Both the position numbers and the translations under genes were made by a program. From the NCBI GenBank assembly GCA_039096225.1, contig JBBPEB010000009.1, forward strand, positions 1,019,001 through 1,083,000: a DNA stretch of 64,000 nucleotides, given 5' to 3'. This stretch comes from Blastocystis sp. Blastoise (Eukaryota > Sar > Bigyra > Opalinata > Blastocystidae). The notes under the pieces were generated by a model. The model was not told where the DNA came from. It did no database searches and saw only the letters and a list, made by a program, of their open reading frames with translations. This document shows, in pieces, positions 1 to 19,124 of this stretch. How positions within the stretch are numbered: position 1 is the first letter of the stretch; each line of letters opens with the position of its first letter.

Positions 1-159
1 TTATTTTCGTGTATTCAAATAGATCTTACTGGATCGTTTCACAGAAGAATCCAATGAATTCAAATTATCATCATAATCAATGATATTTTTAAAAGAGAAA
101 CTCTTTCGTTCCTCCAAATCCATTTCACTAAGAATACTATGTGCAGGAGATCGACTCAT
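1..159 (-). CDS. Possible small or partial coding exon at the left edge
   Basis: A minus-strand frame opens with ATG at 159-157 and runs 52 codons to a TAA that falls exactly on base 1. The predicted peptide is charged and Ser-rich and starts MSRSPAHSILSEMDLEER. It looks more protein-like than the Ile/Tyr-rich chance frames around it, and local GC is higher. A good splice donor (GTAAGA) begins at base 29 of the minus-strand reading, so this may instead be the first exon of a gene continuing leftward. I recognise no domain, and coding status is uncertain. Confidence 0.35.
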   Translation of the reverse strand: MSRSPAHSILSEMDLEERKSFSFKNIIDYDDNLNSLDSSVKRSSKIYLNTRK

Positions 160-1306
160 TACTTGCTTTACTGAATAATAAATTGTGTTTTATAATGAAA
201 AAAAAAACAATTCACTTTTTTAATCTTCAAAGATAACCGTGATTATTTAGAATAGATATGTATGTAATGAATATAAAAAACCATGAAATGTTTTTTGTTG
301 ATGTAATTCATCAAAATATTCTCTAGGAATCAATTATTTATATTTTGAATAAGTTATTCATAGTATTTAACATATATTTGATTCATTACATAAAAAAAAT
401 ACATTCATGGTATCATTTTTTTACTAGTCTCTGAGATTTCTATTTAAATATCATTTCAGTCAACGTGTCTATAGGTGCTACTAGTTAATTAATGATGATT
501 ATAATAATGAGAGTTAGTATACACTGCTTATAAGATAATTACGGTGCTATTCTTTGATTGAATCAAATATTTTGACATCATCTTTATACAGCTACATTAC
601 ATATATATATTTGTAATGATCAAAAATGTCTAGATTCCATTATAAGTAACTAACATAGACAAATGACACTAATTACTTGTTTAAAAATTGCTCAAATAAT
701 ACTCTGTGCTAATTATACTCTAATGATATCTGATATTCTATGCAATATTGATTTAAGCTATTTTCAAATGATACTATTATACGAATTTTTTTACTTTTAT
801 TCTTTTCTTTTTATTCGTATATAATAATTATTTACAAAATATGAAAAATATATAGAGAATATATGACTCTATCTGTCTTCTCTATAAGAAATTATCATTT
901 GTTGCTCATCACTTTTTTACATGAAGATGATGATAAATAAATATTCCAACAATAATTCTACAATAATGAAAATATGATAAATCAATGCAAATGAAATAAA
1001 AAGACAATAATAAGAAAAATCTTTTAAGACGAAGTGAAATAGTTTTGTGTAGAAACAGAAAACTATTTTATTTTATTGACATTATATAAAATAACATATA
1101 CACATTATTATAATTATAATGATAAGTAAAAATAGATGATAATTCACTTGAAAATGAAATGAAATGATAATCATGTTTATTTTTTAGATTCTATAACTAG
1201 AGCTGTCTATTTTCTGTGAAAGTAACTGATATCTATTTCTCTTACCATTTATTGTCTTTTTTTTAATTTATAATATATATATTATATAATAAAGAAAAAT
1301 AAAAGA
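160..1306. other. AT-rich intergenic region
   Basis: This stretch lies between the left-edge frame and the first BTB-LRR gene. I see only AT-rich sequence with short homopolymer and TA runs, and no frame, RNA gene or mobile-element sequence that I can support. The promoter of the downstream plus-strand gene must lie in its right part, but no discrete element stands out from the A/T background. Confidence 0.5.
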
Positions 1307-6014
<4,708 letters not shown>

Positions 6015-6432
6015 TTTTTATTATTATTTTTATATTCAGTTTTATTTAATATATATTTTATTGATTATCATTATTTTTATATGTCTTTATAATTCATGTT
6101 AACATTATATATTTAATTATCTACTTATATATATTATCATTACTTTGTTTTTCTTAGAATATAGAATTAAATTACAGTTATATTCTTATATTTTGATTTA
6201 CACTATTATTCTAATAATGAACATATTTTATATTTATTATTAATAAAAGAATGCTTATAAAACACATATAACTAAGAAATTAAATGATAATAAATTATTA
6301 ATTGTTATAATTAGTAACATTTATATAAATTAAAAAAAAAACATACTAGCAAAAAAAATATTAAAAATATTAATATCTATAATATAAAATTAAATGAATT
6401 CTTATACATTAAGATATATATATATATATATT

Positions 6433-7970
6433 TTAAGCTCTTCCCCATACTTCATAATCTTCTACTATAAAATAATTTGCAGATTCAGCATTATTGGTAT
6501 TCACAAATAAGGATGATTTTTGAGGAGTATTATTCTCGGCATAATATAATGCATTACAATATGAATCATTATTACTATGACATTGATCACATATATAGAT
6601 ATCATGACCACCTCCAAATGTTGGACCATAAGAAGAAGAACAATATATAGCATCACCTTTTCCATGCTGTTGATATTGAGTAGGAGGAACATTATGTTCA
6701 TTACTTAATGTAAAGAGAAATTCTTTAGAATAAGATTTCATATATCCACTTGTTCTGGATTCCCAATTTTGATCAGTATATCCTCCAAATATATTTATAT
6801 GATTATTATGACCTATATGTTTAATAAGAGTAACTGTTTCTCCTTTATTGTCACAATATTTATGAAATTCACTTGCAGAATAATTATGTTCACTTGCTCT
6901 ATATAAAATAGTTTTAATAATTCAATATAAATTTTATACCTAAATAATAATTTCCATTTCTTTTTTTTACCTAACCAATTTACTAATGAAATTTCAAAAC
7001 ATAACTTTTCAATTATTTTTGAGTTTATAAATACAGTTGTTTTTAACATCATTGCTTCTTTTACTTCTTGCTTTCCTTTATCACCAAATATTTCAAACAT
7101 TTCTTTCTCAAATAATTCTTTATTAATATCTTTAATCTTATCTTCTTCTATATCTATAGTTCCATTATTCACATATTCACTAATATATTCAATATATTCA
7201 TAATGTTTATTCATATATAAACTATCATCTATAGGATTATAATTAATAAATCCATTATCATCATTCTTAACATAATTATTCCATAATCCATTCTGTACTA
7301 AATATTCTTTAATAATATCATTCTTATTTCCATTTATAATCAAAGAAACTTCATCTCCTTCTTCATATTTCTTCATCTTTCGATCTCTTCTTTCTCTACA
7401 ATCTATTAGTTCTATAGGAATCACTAATCCACAAAATTCAAATAAATTCAATATTTCTAATTGTTCTTCATAAGAAAAAGAATCAAAATATACATTCTTT
7501 CCATTCAAATAATCTAATAAATAATAAATAAAAATATCATTACCTCTATAATCAAGAAATGCAGTTCCATCATTCGTTCTTTTTTCTTCTTCACGTTGTT
7601 CTTCAATAAAAGAACCTTTCAAAGAATCTAAAACAGATTTCGATATTTGAAATATAGGACCATTATTGGTAAATCGTATCAAATCCATATCATCATCATC
7701 ATTATTATCCATATTTATCTTCATATCTTCATTATTATCACATTCATCAACACATTTCTTTTCAAATTCATTTCTTTCACCTTCCTTTTCAATACAATCA
7801 TCTCCAATACGCTTAATAAGTCTATTAATCGATATTCCAGAATGTATACCAAGATTCATTACTGATCCAAATACATTAACTACATCTTTCATCAATTCTT
7901 CATATACATTGATATCCTTCTTCAATCTACTGAATCTATCAATATCAAATAACACCTTTTCTTTCACCAT
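6433..7970 (-). CDS. BTB(T1)-TLDc protein, family A copy 1
   Basis: Two exons, 7970-6940 and 6898-6433, join in frame to give 498 residues. Residues 1-94 are helical and acidic. Residues ~95-180 form a T1/BTB-like domain (IRFTNNGPIFQISKSVLDSL...YYLLDYLNGK). A charged middle region follows, and residues ~330-498 are a TLDc domain with its hallmarks: KWKLLFRASEHNYSASEFH, NIFGGYT, IYCSSSYGPTFGGGHD and a final EDYEVWGRA. The 41-nt intron splits an Arg codon (AG^A) between LLF and ASEH. TLDc proteins are known for oxidative-stress resistance and V-ATPase regulation. BTB domains usually dimerise or dock to CUL3. The physiological role here is not shown. The gene lies tail-to-tail with the BTB-LRR gene to its left. 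Confidence 0.85.
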
Positions 7971-9520
7971 TAAAGAGATAATGCTAATTTAAAAATATAA
8001 ATCTTTCCCCTGTTTATTTTAAATTTTTTATTTCTTTCTTTTATTTTTTCGTTATTCTATTATTATTCATACATAATAATTAATATTATATTAATATTCC
8101 ATATATTCTACAAAAAAATGCTATTAATTTCTTAAAATAAAAACTTCATTATGGATCTTTACCTCATTGATTACTTTAAATAAAAAATTGAATATTAATT
8201 AGAAATATAGAGGATGCTAAAGACAGAGTGGCATGCTGAATTAGTATATATCTCTTGATTATTTTTCATTTTGATTAATAAATCTCTTATTTTAAATATA
8301 TGAATTTTTATTTTTATTTATTTGATATGCACATATTTATATATACTAATTATTATTATCTAGAAATGAATAGCTATAATTCTTTCTAATCATTCCTGAT
8401 TTCGGACTGAATTTAATACATTATTATTTATTTTTATATTATATTTATGAGATATGTTTCTATTCCTCTAATAGTATCTCTTGTATAGTCTACTGATACA
8501 ATTATCTCTCCTTTTTTTCAGTCTCCTTCTTCTTACTCTTCCATTTCTATTTTTTATTATTTATACAATTATTTATTAATATCTCAAAATCATGCTCATA
8601 ATTATAGTATATACTATATTATCTATATATATGATGAATAACAACTATTTCTGATATTTTATTCAATAATATATTATTGGTAATAGAAATGTATATAGTT
8701 TATAAATGTCCCTTATATATCAATAGATGCATATAACTAAATATAATTTTATTTTACCTATAATTATCCGTAATTCTCAAATAATAGTCTATATTTAAAA
8801 ATTATTAAATATATATATATTTTAATAAGAGTAAAATCAGGAAATATTTTTTATTCTCATTGTATTTTTTAATAAAATATATTTCTTGTCAAAATAGAAT
8901 AGTAATATTATGCTTACATTCATTAGTATTTTTATTTAATTATATTTATATTAATACTTCATTATAAACTATTATATATACTGAAAATGAAAAATATGTT
9001 TCAATAAATAATATGCTTTTAAGTTCTTTAGAACACTTGCTGAAAAACTCTTTTATTAAATATAAAAAACGTTATATACAAAACATTAACTAAAGCAAAA
9101 ACAAAATTAAAATATTATTTATAGTCTTATAATATATAATAAATTGTTTATCAAGAAAGTCATTGACAATAATCTATTCTATAAAACTGATGTTAAAAAC
9201 AGTTTCAATTATACTTAAAGATATCATTGTAATAATTACAATTCTGTAGAAATATTATATAGTTTATACATAGTGAATACAACATTAATTCACGATATAC
9301 ACTAAATACTATAATATATATTATTTATATATGTTAGTAAAATATATATTTTTGAATCACTAGTATTTTCTTATTTTGAAATAAAACAAAAAAATGATAT
9401 ACTTAATATATATTTATATATATACTTCATAACAATACTAAAAAAAAACATGAAAAAACATGAAAAAAAGTAAAAATAAATAAATAATATAAGACATAAA
9501 TAATGGTATATACAAGAGAA
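7971..9520. other. AT-rich intergenic region between A1 and B2
   Basis: No convincing frame or RNA gene was found on either strand. It must contain the promoter of the BTB-TLDc gene on its left and the 3' flank of the BTB-LRR gene on its right. I see nothing else in it. Confidence 0.5.
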
Positions 9521-11752
9521 TTAATAAAATGTATCAAATTCATAACTAACATGATTTTCCTGAATAAATAAAGAATCATTCAATTGTTGTTTATATATAT
9601 TAATTTTTTCATCTGAAATGTCTTTATCTATATAATATAATAATATGAGATATAAATGATTATATGCATACTGATATTCATAATAAACTCTTCCAATTTT
9701 GGAATCTTTCCAGTAGTAATAAAATTAATTAGTTTCGATAATTGTTCCTCATCATAAATATCTATAACAAAGAAATATTATAAAGAAAAATTATATATGA
9801 ATACATATTATTAGATATGTTAGATTTTGAGTTTTATTCTCCTTTATACAATCAAATAACTCTTGTATCTCAGATTTACTCATCGATTCATCTATATATA
9901 TATAACACAATTATCAAACATTTATATATATACTCTTTGTACAAATAAATTTATTCATAAATAAATTAGTATCCTGTTTACATCGAAGAATAAAAGCATT
10001 AGAATCAAATATATAATTCTCATGTGCATTGAGATCTATAAAAAATATAATATTAATAAATATAAGCAGAATTATTTATTTGTGACATACTACTTAAGTG
10101 AATAGTAGTTGATGATGGAAAGTGAGTATTATTCATATATTTACATAAGTTTTCAATAAATGTACTCCACCATTTACTATTATAACTATTACCTATAGAT
10201 ATACATAATATTGAACAGAATATTCGTTATTTGGGAATTTTTGAACAATTCTTTATGATTTATAATTTAATTTAATTTATTATTATTATATATACTAAGT
10301 GTGATAGATTTTAATAGAGGAAAGTTTTCTGTAGTATACAGTCCATAAAAGGTATCATCTGGAGTATCATAGATTTCTATAAGAATAACATAAAAAAAGG
10401 AGAGATATATAAAAAACTATAATAAATATATTCATATTTTAATAATAGTAATAATAATATATACCTAAACTTAATTTATTAGTATTAGAGAAACAACACT
10501 TGCGAATTAAACGATTTATAAAAGTTATAGTAGAGTCTAATAAAAATAGATAGATTAATTGAATTCCTATGATTAATTATAATAATAATAATAATAATAA
10601 TAATATATATATATAATTATATATATATATATATAATTATATATATATATATAATTACAACACATATTAACACTAGAAGCTTTAGGAATTAGTATTTCCA
10701 TAATATTTTCATATGCCGTTAAATATTCAGAGAATGAGTCTTCTGTGATAGGAGTTACTATATATATATATATATATAATACTATAATATACAATTAATC
10801 GTTAATGTAGGAATTGTATTAATCTTATTGTCATTAAATGTGTTTGATATCCATTTTAAATATTCTAAACTTATAGTTTTATCAACTATATATATTATAT
10901 TTTAAATATACTAAAAATGATGATAATAATACTAATAATATATATATATATATATATAAACATACATGAAACACATAAATCATTCACATGGTTTAATATA
11001 TTACTCTTTAAGAATCTTTCTAAAGAATTTCTAATTTTAGTTTTATTTGCAACATCATCATTTCCTTCATTATCTGTAAATAAATAAGTATTAATATCAG
11101 GCAAAGAATCTACTTAATATTTTTATTAAATGTAATTATATACCAATGAATTTGATTTTTAAATAATTGATGTCCTTTTTATAATTCTCAAAATAATCTA
11201 GTTTTTTGATATTCTTTGAATTAGAAGAATCAACTATGTAAAATAAAGTTATATAATATACATAAATATAAATTAATGTATTAAAAAATAAGAAGTATTT
11301 TATACTATAAAGGTTATCAAAAGAAATATGATTTTTCTCCAATAAATCTTTTAAATGCGGAAAATCATAAACAATATCATCTATGTAAAAATAAGATATT
11401 TAATAAAGTAATATATAGATTATTTTATATTATTAAATATATAAATATATACATACTGAATGTATCAAAATGCATTGAATGAGTATAAGCTAAGCTATCT
11501 AAAAGAGGAATGAATTTTTCTTTGTTCTTTATATTTCCATTTATATTATAAGTATCAATCATAGATAATTTATTAGTAGAAAACAGTGACTCATAATTAT
11601 CAATACCTAAATATATATAAATGACATTCTATTTATATAAATATGAATATACAGCTGGCGGTACCAAATGTAATAATATGTAATTTGGGAAAATAATCTT
11701 TGTTTATTAAAGGTAATTCGAATTGTTCTATATATATATATATATGTATATA

Positions 11753-11788
<36 letters not shown>

Positions 11789-12937
11789 ATCCATAAGAGA
11801 ATTCTCAAACAATAGTTCAATAACATTTGGAAATACATGATTTGCCATTATTTTCATAAATAAAGTTTCATCAGTATCATCAGCCAAATGTTTAACTATA
11901 TTTTAAAAAGTAGCAATATTAATAGCTAGAAATATAAAATACTCCATTCGATATTTAATATAGTTGAAGAATCGAAAAAGCCTTCTTCAAATGCTTTCAA
12001 TATAATTTCAGTATCATCTGTCAATGATGAATCTAAAAATAAAATACTCTGTTTATAATATATATATACAATAATTAGTCTTAATTTGTGTTATAGAACA
12101 ACATAAAGGAAGATTTAATATTTGAGATGTACAAAATTTCGATGATATTCCACCAAAGCTATTTAATATATATTTAATTAGATTCATGTATAGAATAATA
12201 CAAATAATATAAAAAAAAATAAAATTATATACTAAAATATTCTTTCGTTAGTTTTATCTATATATAACAATAATAAATGAAATGAATTAATAATATATAT
12301 ATACCATCAAATTCAATACTGACTTCATCTATAATTATACCTTCCTCATTCTTCTCACGAACTTCTACTTCTGAATAATCATTTGTATATATAGCTTCAT
12401 TAATAACATATTTATATAATTTAGGTATTTTATTCTTATCAAATACATCAATAATAGAATCAATTAATTCATCGTGATAATGGAGTAAATTACTATATTC
12501 TGGTATATCATTATTATATTCAATCATTTCTGATTCCGTATAATAACCATATTTCCAAGGATCCTCTATTTTATATTTATATTTATAAAAATGGCTAAAA
12601 TATATTTCCAAATATTCATCAGTATTTGGATTTAATAATATATCACTCATCTTACGATTTGTAGTTACTATATATGTATATATATTTTTCTTATCTAATT
12701 AATATATATATACCTCTTATTATTAATTTTTTTAATGAAGGGAATATATCTTTAATACACGATGGGCATATATATTCTAATGGAATATTCGATGCATAAT
12801 CATCTATATATATAATATTATTATTCATATAATATATTAAAATATATATACATGTAATTTCAACTTCAGTAATATTCATCAGATAAAAAAGAAGAGAATA
12901 ATATAATAATTCTTCTTTTCCTTGTAAAGTTATTAAT

Positions 12938-13001
<64 letters not shown>

Positions 13002-13505
13002 ATTAATATGTATTTTTTTCTCCCCTAAATTGAATAATTCTACAGGAATAATAATCTTCTCATTAATTTCCATATTATCTACATATTTATATACACTATA
13101 CTCATTTTCTTTTAAATAATTATAGAATAATTCTTTAATATGGTATAATAAATCAATTATTTTATTATCATTTATATCTTCTGAATATTCAAAAAGAGTT
13201 TTATAGATATCATAGCTATCTTTCAAATTTAAAGAAGAAATATCTATATTTTCTTCCATTAAAAAGTGAATCACTTTATTCATAGGAGAATAAGGTATAT
13301 CTATATAATAACTACCATCCTCATACTTATCAGTGTGTTTAATAGCATCCTGAAAGGGTAATTGTTGATATTTCTTAATAAAATCTTTAGAAATCCATAA
13401 TTGCGTCTCATCTTGAAATGTAAACAAATCTAAAAGCATATAAATATCTAATATTCATAAATGTATACATTTATCTTCAGCTAATTCGGCTATGACTTCT
13501 GACAT
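9521..13505 (-). CDS. BTB-LRR family B, copy 2 (intact, 23 exons)
   Basis: Twenty-three exons sum to 2673 nt (890 residues), one open frame. From the 5' end: 13505-13469, 13429-13001, 12938-12852, 12803-12714, 12667-12305, 12257-12233, 12158-12070, 12032-11943, 11895-11788, 11727-11653, 11606-11457, 11380-11306, 11233-11144, 11109-10966, 10885-10793, 10757-10659, 10536-10465, 10376-10296, 10192-10094, 10035-9943, 9891-9805, 9761-9672, 9627-9521. Exon 1 encodes only MSEVIAELAEDK. Exon 2 is the BTB-like module (LFTFQDETQLWISK, YEDGSYYIDIP). From exon 7 on, each short exon carries one leucine-rich-type unit, for example NHVFPNVIELL. Every intron is phase 1 except the phase-2 intron after the 25-nt microexon 6. 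With copies 4 and 5 it forms a minus-strand subfamily distinct from the plus-strand copies. The CUL3-adaptor role is inference. Confidence 0.75.
12939..13000 (-). repeat. Intron made entirely of GT(AT)29AG
   Basis: The 62-bp intron between exons 2 and 3 of family B copy 2 is a perfect AT dinucleotide array with no other base between the GT donor and AG acceptor. The flanking codons (ends ...HIN-G, resumes G-LITLQGK) join in frame only when exactly this stretch is removed, so the intron call is firm. Confidence 0.85.
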
Positions 13506-14739
13506 GACTTACTAAACTATATACACAATAATTATAAAATGAAATGAAGAAACGACAATATTTAAAAGTATATAATATATAGATTCATGAAATTTACCGT
13601 AATAAACTAAATTTAAGACAATATTTAAATTATTTGTGAAACAACAAAATAAAATAAATATGAAATAAGTTTTTTATTTCAATACAAAAACTAGTTTTTT
13701 TTTTTCTAGTATTTCTTAATTATCATAAAAAGTGAAAAAATTATGATTAAGTGATAAGATTTGCTTCATAATCGCAATTTTTCCACAATTATTTTCTAAA
13801 ATGAAAAACAGAAAATAATCATGATTTTTCCAAATTTTTATTTCTTTTTATTAAATCAATATATTTAGGTCGTTTATATTAATAATATCTGTATTGATTG
13901 AATTCTTGAGGTTGTACTTGCTATCTACTATTTATTTGGAATGTATTGTAGAAATGAATAAGAGAACTATTGTCGGTGAATAGCTACTTATTGACTTATA
14001 GTTCATTTATGATATTCATCATATTATCACAACTATAGTGAGCATTTTAAATATATTATTTCAAGAAAATTATGAATTACACTTGATCTTTTGAATAATG
14101 AGTTGATAATAAGATAAAACAAATTTATAAGTACGTTATTATTATTTAAAATATCTAATTAGAATGAATCTCATAGCTTATTATAATAATTAATAAAAAT
14201 ATAATTATTTTCTGTTTAAAAGAAAGAAATCTTCTTAATAGTTTAATTTATTTTTTCTTGATTATGAAAATAGATTATTTTTGAGTATTTTAATGTAAAG
14301 ATAAATAAATGAAAATAATAATTAATAAGTTGGTATATATGAACAAACTACATACTTCATTTTTATACTATATGTAATAACAGCAACTGAATGTATTTTT
14401 AACAAATATGAATATAAGTGAATGTCAAAAAAAAACAAATATTTAAAAAAAATTTTATATATATATTATTTTAAATAATTTATATATGTCAGTCCTTTTA
14501 TATAATATATGAGAAAGAACTCAATTTAAAAAAATACAAAATTGTTGTTAAGTACAATTTTGAAACTAAACTCATTAATAAACAAAAACATATAATTAAA
14601 ATAGACATTTTTTTAAATAATATAAATACATTAATAATGATAATAAAACATTAATTGTTAAAAAAATAAATGTAACAAAAAATATAAATATATAAATTTT
14701 TCTGAAATTTTTTTTTTATTTAAATATTGATAATTGTTT
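13506..14739. other. AT-rich intergenic region with a conserved 3'-flank block
   Basis: No gene is supportable here. The left part is the upstream region of family B copy 2. The right part is the 3' flank of family A copy 2. Around 14565-14607 it contains a block (starting actcattaataaacaaaaac) that recurs with few differences at about 38428-38470, downstream of family A copy 4. Confidence 0.5.
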
Positions 14740-16345
14740 TTAAACTCTTCCCCATACTTCATAATCTTCGACTGTAAAGTCATTTCTAGAATCACCATTA
14801 TTAGTATTAACAAATAATGATGATTTTTGAAGAGTATTGAGTATATCATAAGAACATGCACTACAATAAGAACAAGCATTACTATGACATCGATTAGATA
14901 TATAGATATCACTATTTCCAAATGTAGGACCACAAGAAGAAGAACAATATATAGCATTACTTCCACTACAACTTGTATAATCATATTTAGTAGGAGGAAT
15001 ACCATGTTCATTAATTAGAGTAAATAGAAACTCCTTTGAATAAGGTTTATAAACTATATAAATTATATTGAATATTTTATATAAAATAAACTAATATACG
15101 ATCTGAGCAATCCCAACTTTGATCTGTATATCCTCCAAATATATTAATATGATTATTATGACCTTTATGTTTGATTAGAGTTACTGTTTCTCCTTTATAA
15201 TCACAAAAAAAATGAAATTCACATGCGTAATAATTATGTTCACTTGCTCTATATATATATAAATATAAATTTAATACATAATAATAATATATAAATAATC
15301 ATACCTGAATAATAATTTCCATTTCTTTTCAGTTCCAAGCCAATTCATTAAGGAGGTTTCTATCATTTTATTAACTAGTATTTTTGTACCTTTAAAACAT
15401 TCTAAAGGAATCATTGCTTCTTTAGCAGCTTCCTTTCCTTTTTCATCAAATAATTCAATCATTTCTTTCTCTAATAATTCTTTATTAATAGTAATTATAT
15501 TATATTCTTCTTTATTTATAAAACCATTATTCACATATTGAGTAATTTGTTCAATATATTTGAATGTTTTATTCACATATAAACTATCATCTAGATGATT
15601 ATAATCAACAAATCCATTATCATAATTCATAACATAAGCATTCCATAATCCACTCTTTATTAAATATTCTTTAATAATATCATTCTTTTCTCCATTTATA
15701 ATCAAATCTATTTCATCTCCTTCTTCATATTTCTTTTTCTTTATATTTCTTCTTTCTCTGCAAGCAATCAATTCTAAAGGAATCACTAAGCCACAAAATT
15801 CAAATAATTCTAATATTTCTAATTGTTGTTCATAAGAAAATTGAGTAAAATTGACTTTCTTTCCATTCAAATAATCTAATAAAATATAAGCAGCAGCATC
15901 ATTTCCAGGATAATCGAGAAATATAGATCCATCATTTGTTCTAAGTTCTTCATCACGTTGCTCTTCAATAAAAGAACCTTTCAAAGAATCTAAAACAGAT
16001 TTCGATATTCGAAATATAGGACCATTATTCGTAAATCGTATCAAATCCATTTTTTCATCATCACATTCATCATGATATTTACGCTTATTCATATAATTAT
16101 TTTTAATATTCTCTTCAGAGAAATCATCACAAAAAGAAAAATCACAAGCTACTTTAGGCTTAGTTTCATTATAATCATTTCCAATATGTTTTATGTCTAT
16201 TAATCGACATTCCAGAATGTATACCAAGATTCATTAAAGAAGAGAAAACACTAATTATATCTTTCATCAATTCTTCAAATACATTGATATCTTCCTTCAA
16301 TATATTAATCTTATCAGTATCAAATAATATATTTTCTTTTACCAT
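14740..16345 (-). pseudogene. BTB(T1)-TLDc family A copy 2, with a -2 frameshift
   Basis: Exons 16345-15305, 15248-15100 and 15053-14740 reproduce the family A layout. There is an N-terminal helical region, a T1/BTB-like domain (IRFTNNGPIFRISKS) and a TLDc domain ending EDYEVWGRV. The spliced length is 1504 nt, two short of a multiple of three. Compared with copies 1 and 4, two bases are missing near 16194, right after the conserved SGMSINR. Translation from the family start therefore leaves frame before the BTB domain. Everything downstream stays open, so initiation at an internal Met (for instance that before NKRKYHDE) could still give a BTB-TLDc protein. The first intron is at the same AG^A Arg codon as in copies 1 and 3, and a second intron splits the TLDc after the FGGYTDQSW region. 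Confidence 0.7.
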
Positions 16346-16689
16346 TTTCAAAAATAAAGAAAAAACTAGAATTATATTAGAATCTTCTTCCACAAAAATG
16401 ATGTTTCTTTCTGGATATTTCTTTTCCATTCTCATGTTCATTATTTTTAAAAAATATTTTGTTTCTTAGTTTCAAGCCTATTTAAGCAATTATATTATAT
16501 TTAATATTAACAATCATTGAATAATATTTCTATTCGCATTATCTAATAAATAAAATATCTAGAACACCAACAAAATTGTATCTAAACAGGAAAAACAAAG
16601 TATATTTGTTTCATTATTTATCAATCACAAATATAAATATATAAATGAGTTGAATTTATATTCCAAGATAATCTAAAACAAAAATACCG

Positions 16690-18063
<1,374 letters not shown>

Positions 18064-18680
18064 ATATTTTTTATTATTTTACTTATTTTACTTATAAGTA
18101 TTAATGTTATTATATTATTGTTATAGAAGAATACTGATTATCCATTATATTTTTATTTATAAGAGTTCTATTTAATTATATTTCTCATATAATTATAATG
18201 TTAGTATCCTAGTAAGGAAACAAATATTAATAAATTGTTATCAACAACTTGTAGCAATCCACTTTATAGAATATATATTAATAAAAGCTTTATATACTTA
18301 TCTATGCTTTAAAATTTTAATGAATTTTTTGTTAATAAAACAACACAAAAAAAAACCTTCCTTGTCATTAGATAGAATCACTATATAGTAGTTACAGAAA
18401 TGCTATTACCAAATATGAATTTTATAATATAATAATACATTTTATATATGTTTAGAAAGTTAAGTGTATAAATGGTAGTCGCTTCATCATGATAATCATG
18501 TCAAAAGTGAGTAAAAAACTCGACTATTGATTACCATTATTCAATTAATTTCAATTAAACAATACTTTTATTCTTATATAAAATTAACAAAAACATTTAT
18601 AAATATAAAAAAGATAAATCATAATCAGATATAACATTAGAAAGATATAAAAAAAGGATAAATATAAATCTTTATAATAC
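18064..18680. other. AT-rich intergenic region
   Basis: This stretch lies between the copy 3 relic and the end of family B copy 4. No frame is supportable. A somewhat less AT-rich patch at about 18461-18540 was checked as a tRNA and not accepted. Confidence 0.45.
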
Positions 18681-19047
18681 TTAGTTGAATTTATAACGTA
18701 CGTAATGCTTCTGTTTAAATGACCAATCATTCAATTGTTTTTCGTATATATCAATTTTCACAGATAAACTATAATCTAAATAATATAATATCAGTATAAG
18801 TTATTGTATATATATACCAATATCAAAAACTAATTCTTCCAATTTAGGAATCTTTCCAGTAGTAATAAAATTGATGAGTTTTGATAATTGTTCCTCATCA
18901 TAAATATCTATTAGAATGAATATATTATATAAAAATATATATATAATTACATATGTTTAAACTTCTTATATTTTGAGTTTTATTTTCATTTATACACTCA
19001 AATAACGTTTCTATCTCATATTTATTCATCACTTTATCTATTTACAG

Positions 19048-19124
<77 letters not shown>

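Noticed and set aside
18461-18540. A tRNA-like patch with a D-loop-like TAAATGGTAG
   Set aside because: No 7-bp acceptor stem or 5-bp anticodon stem with a 7-nt loop could be folded, and the T-arm is absent.
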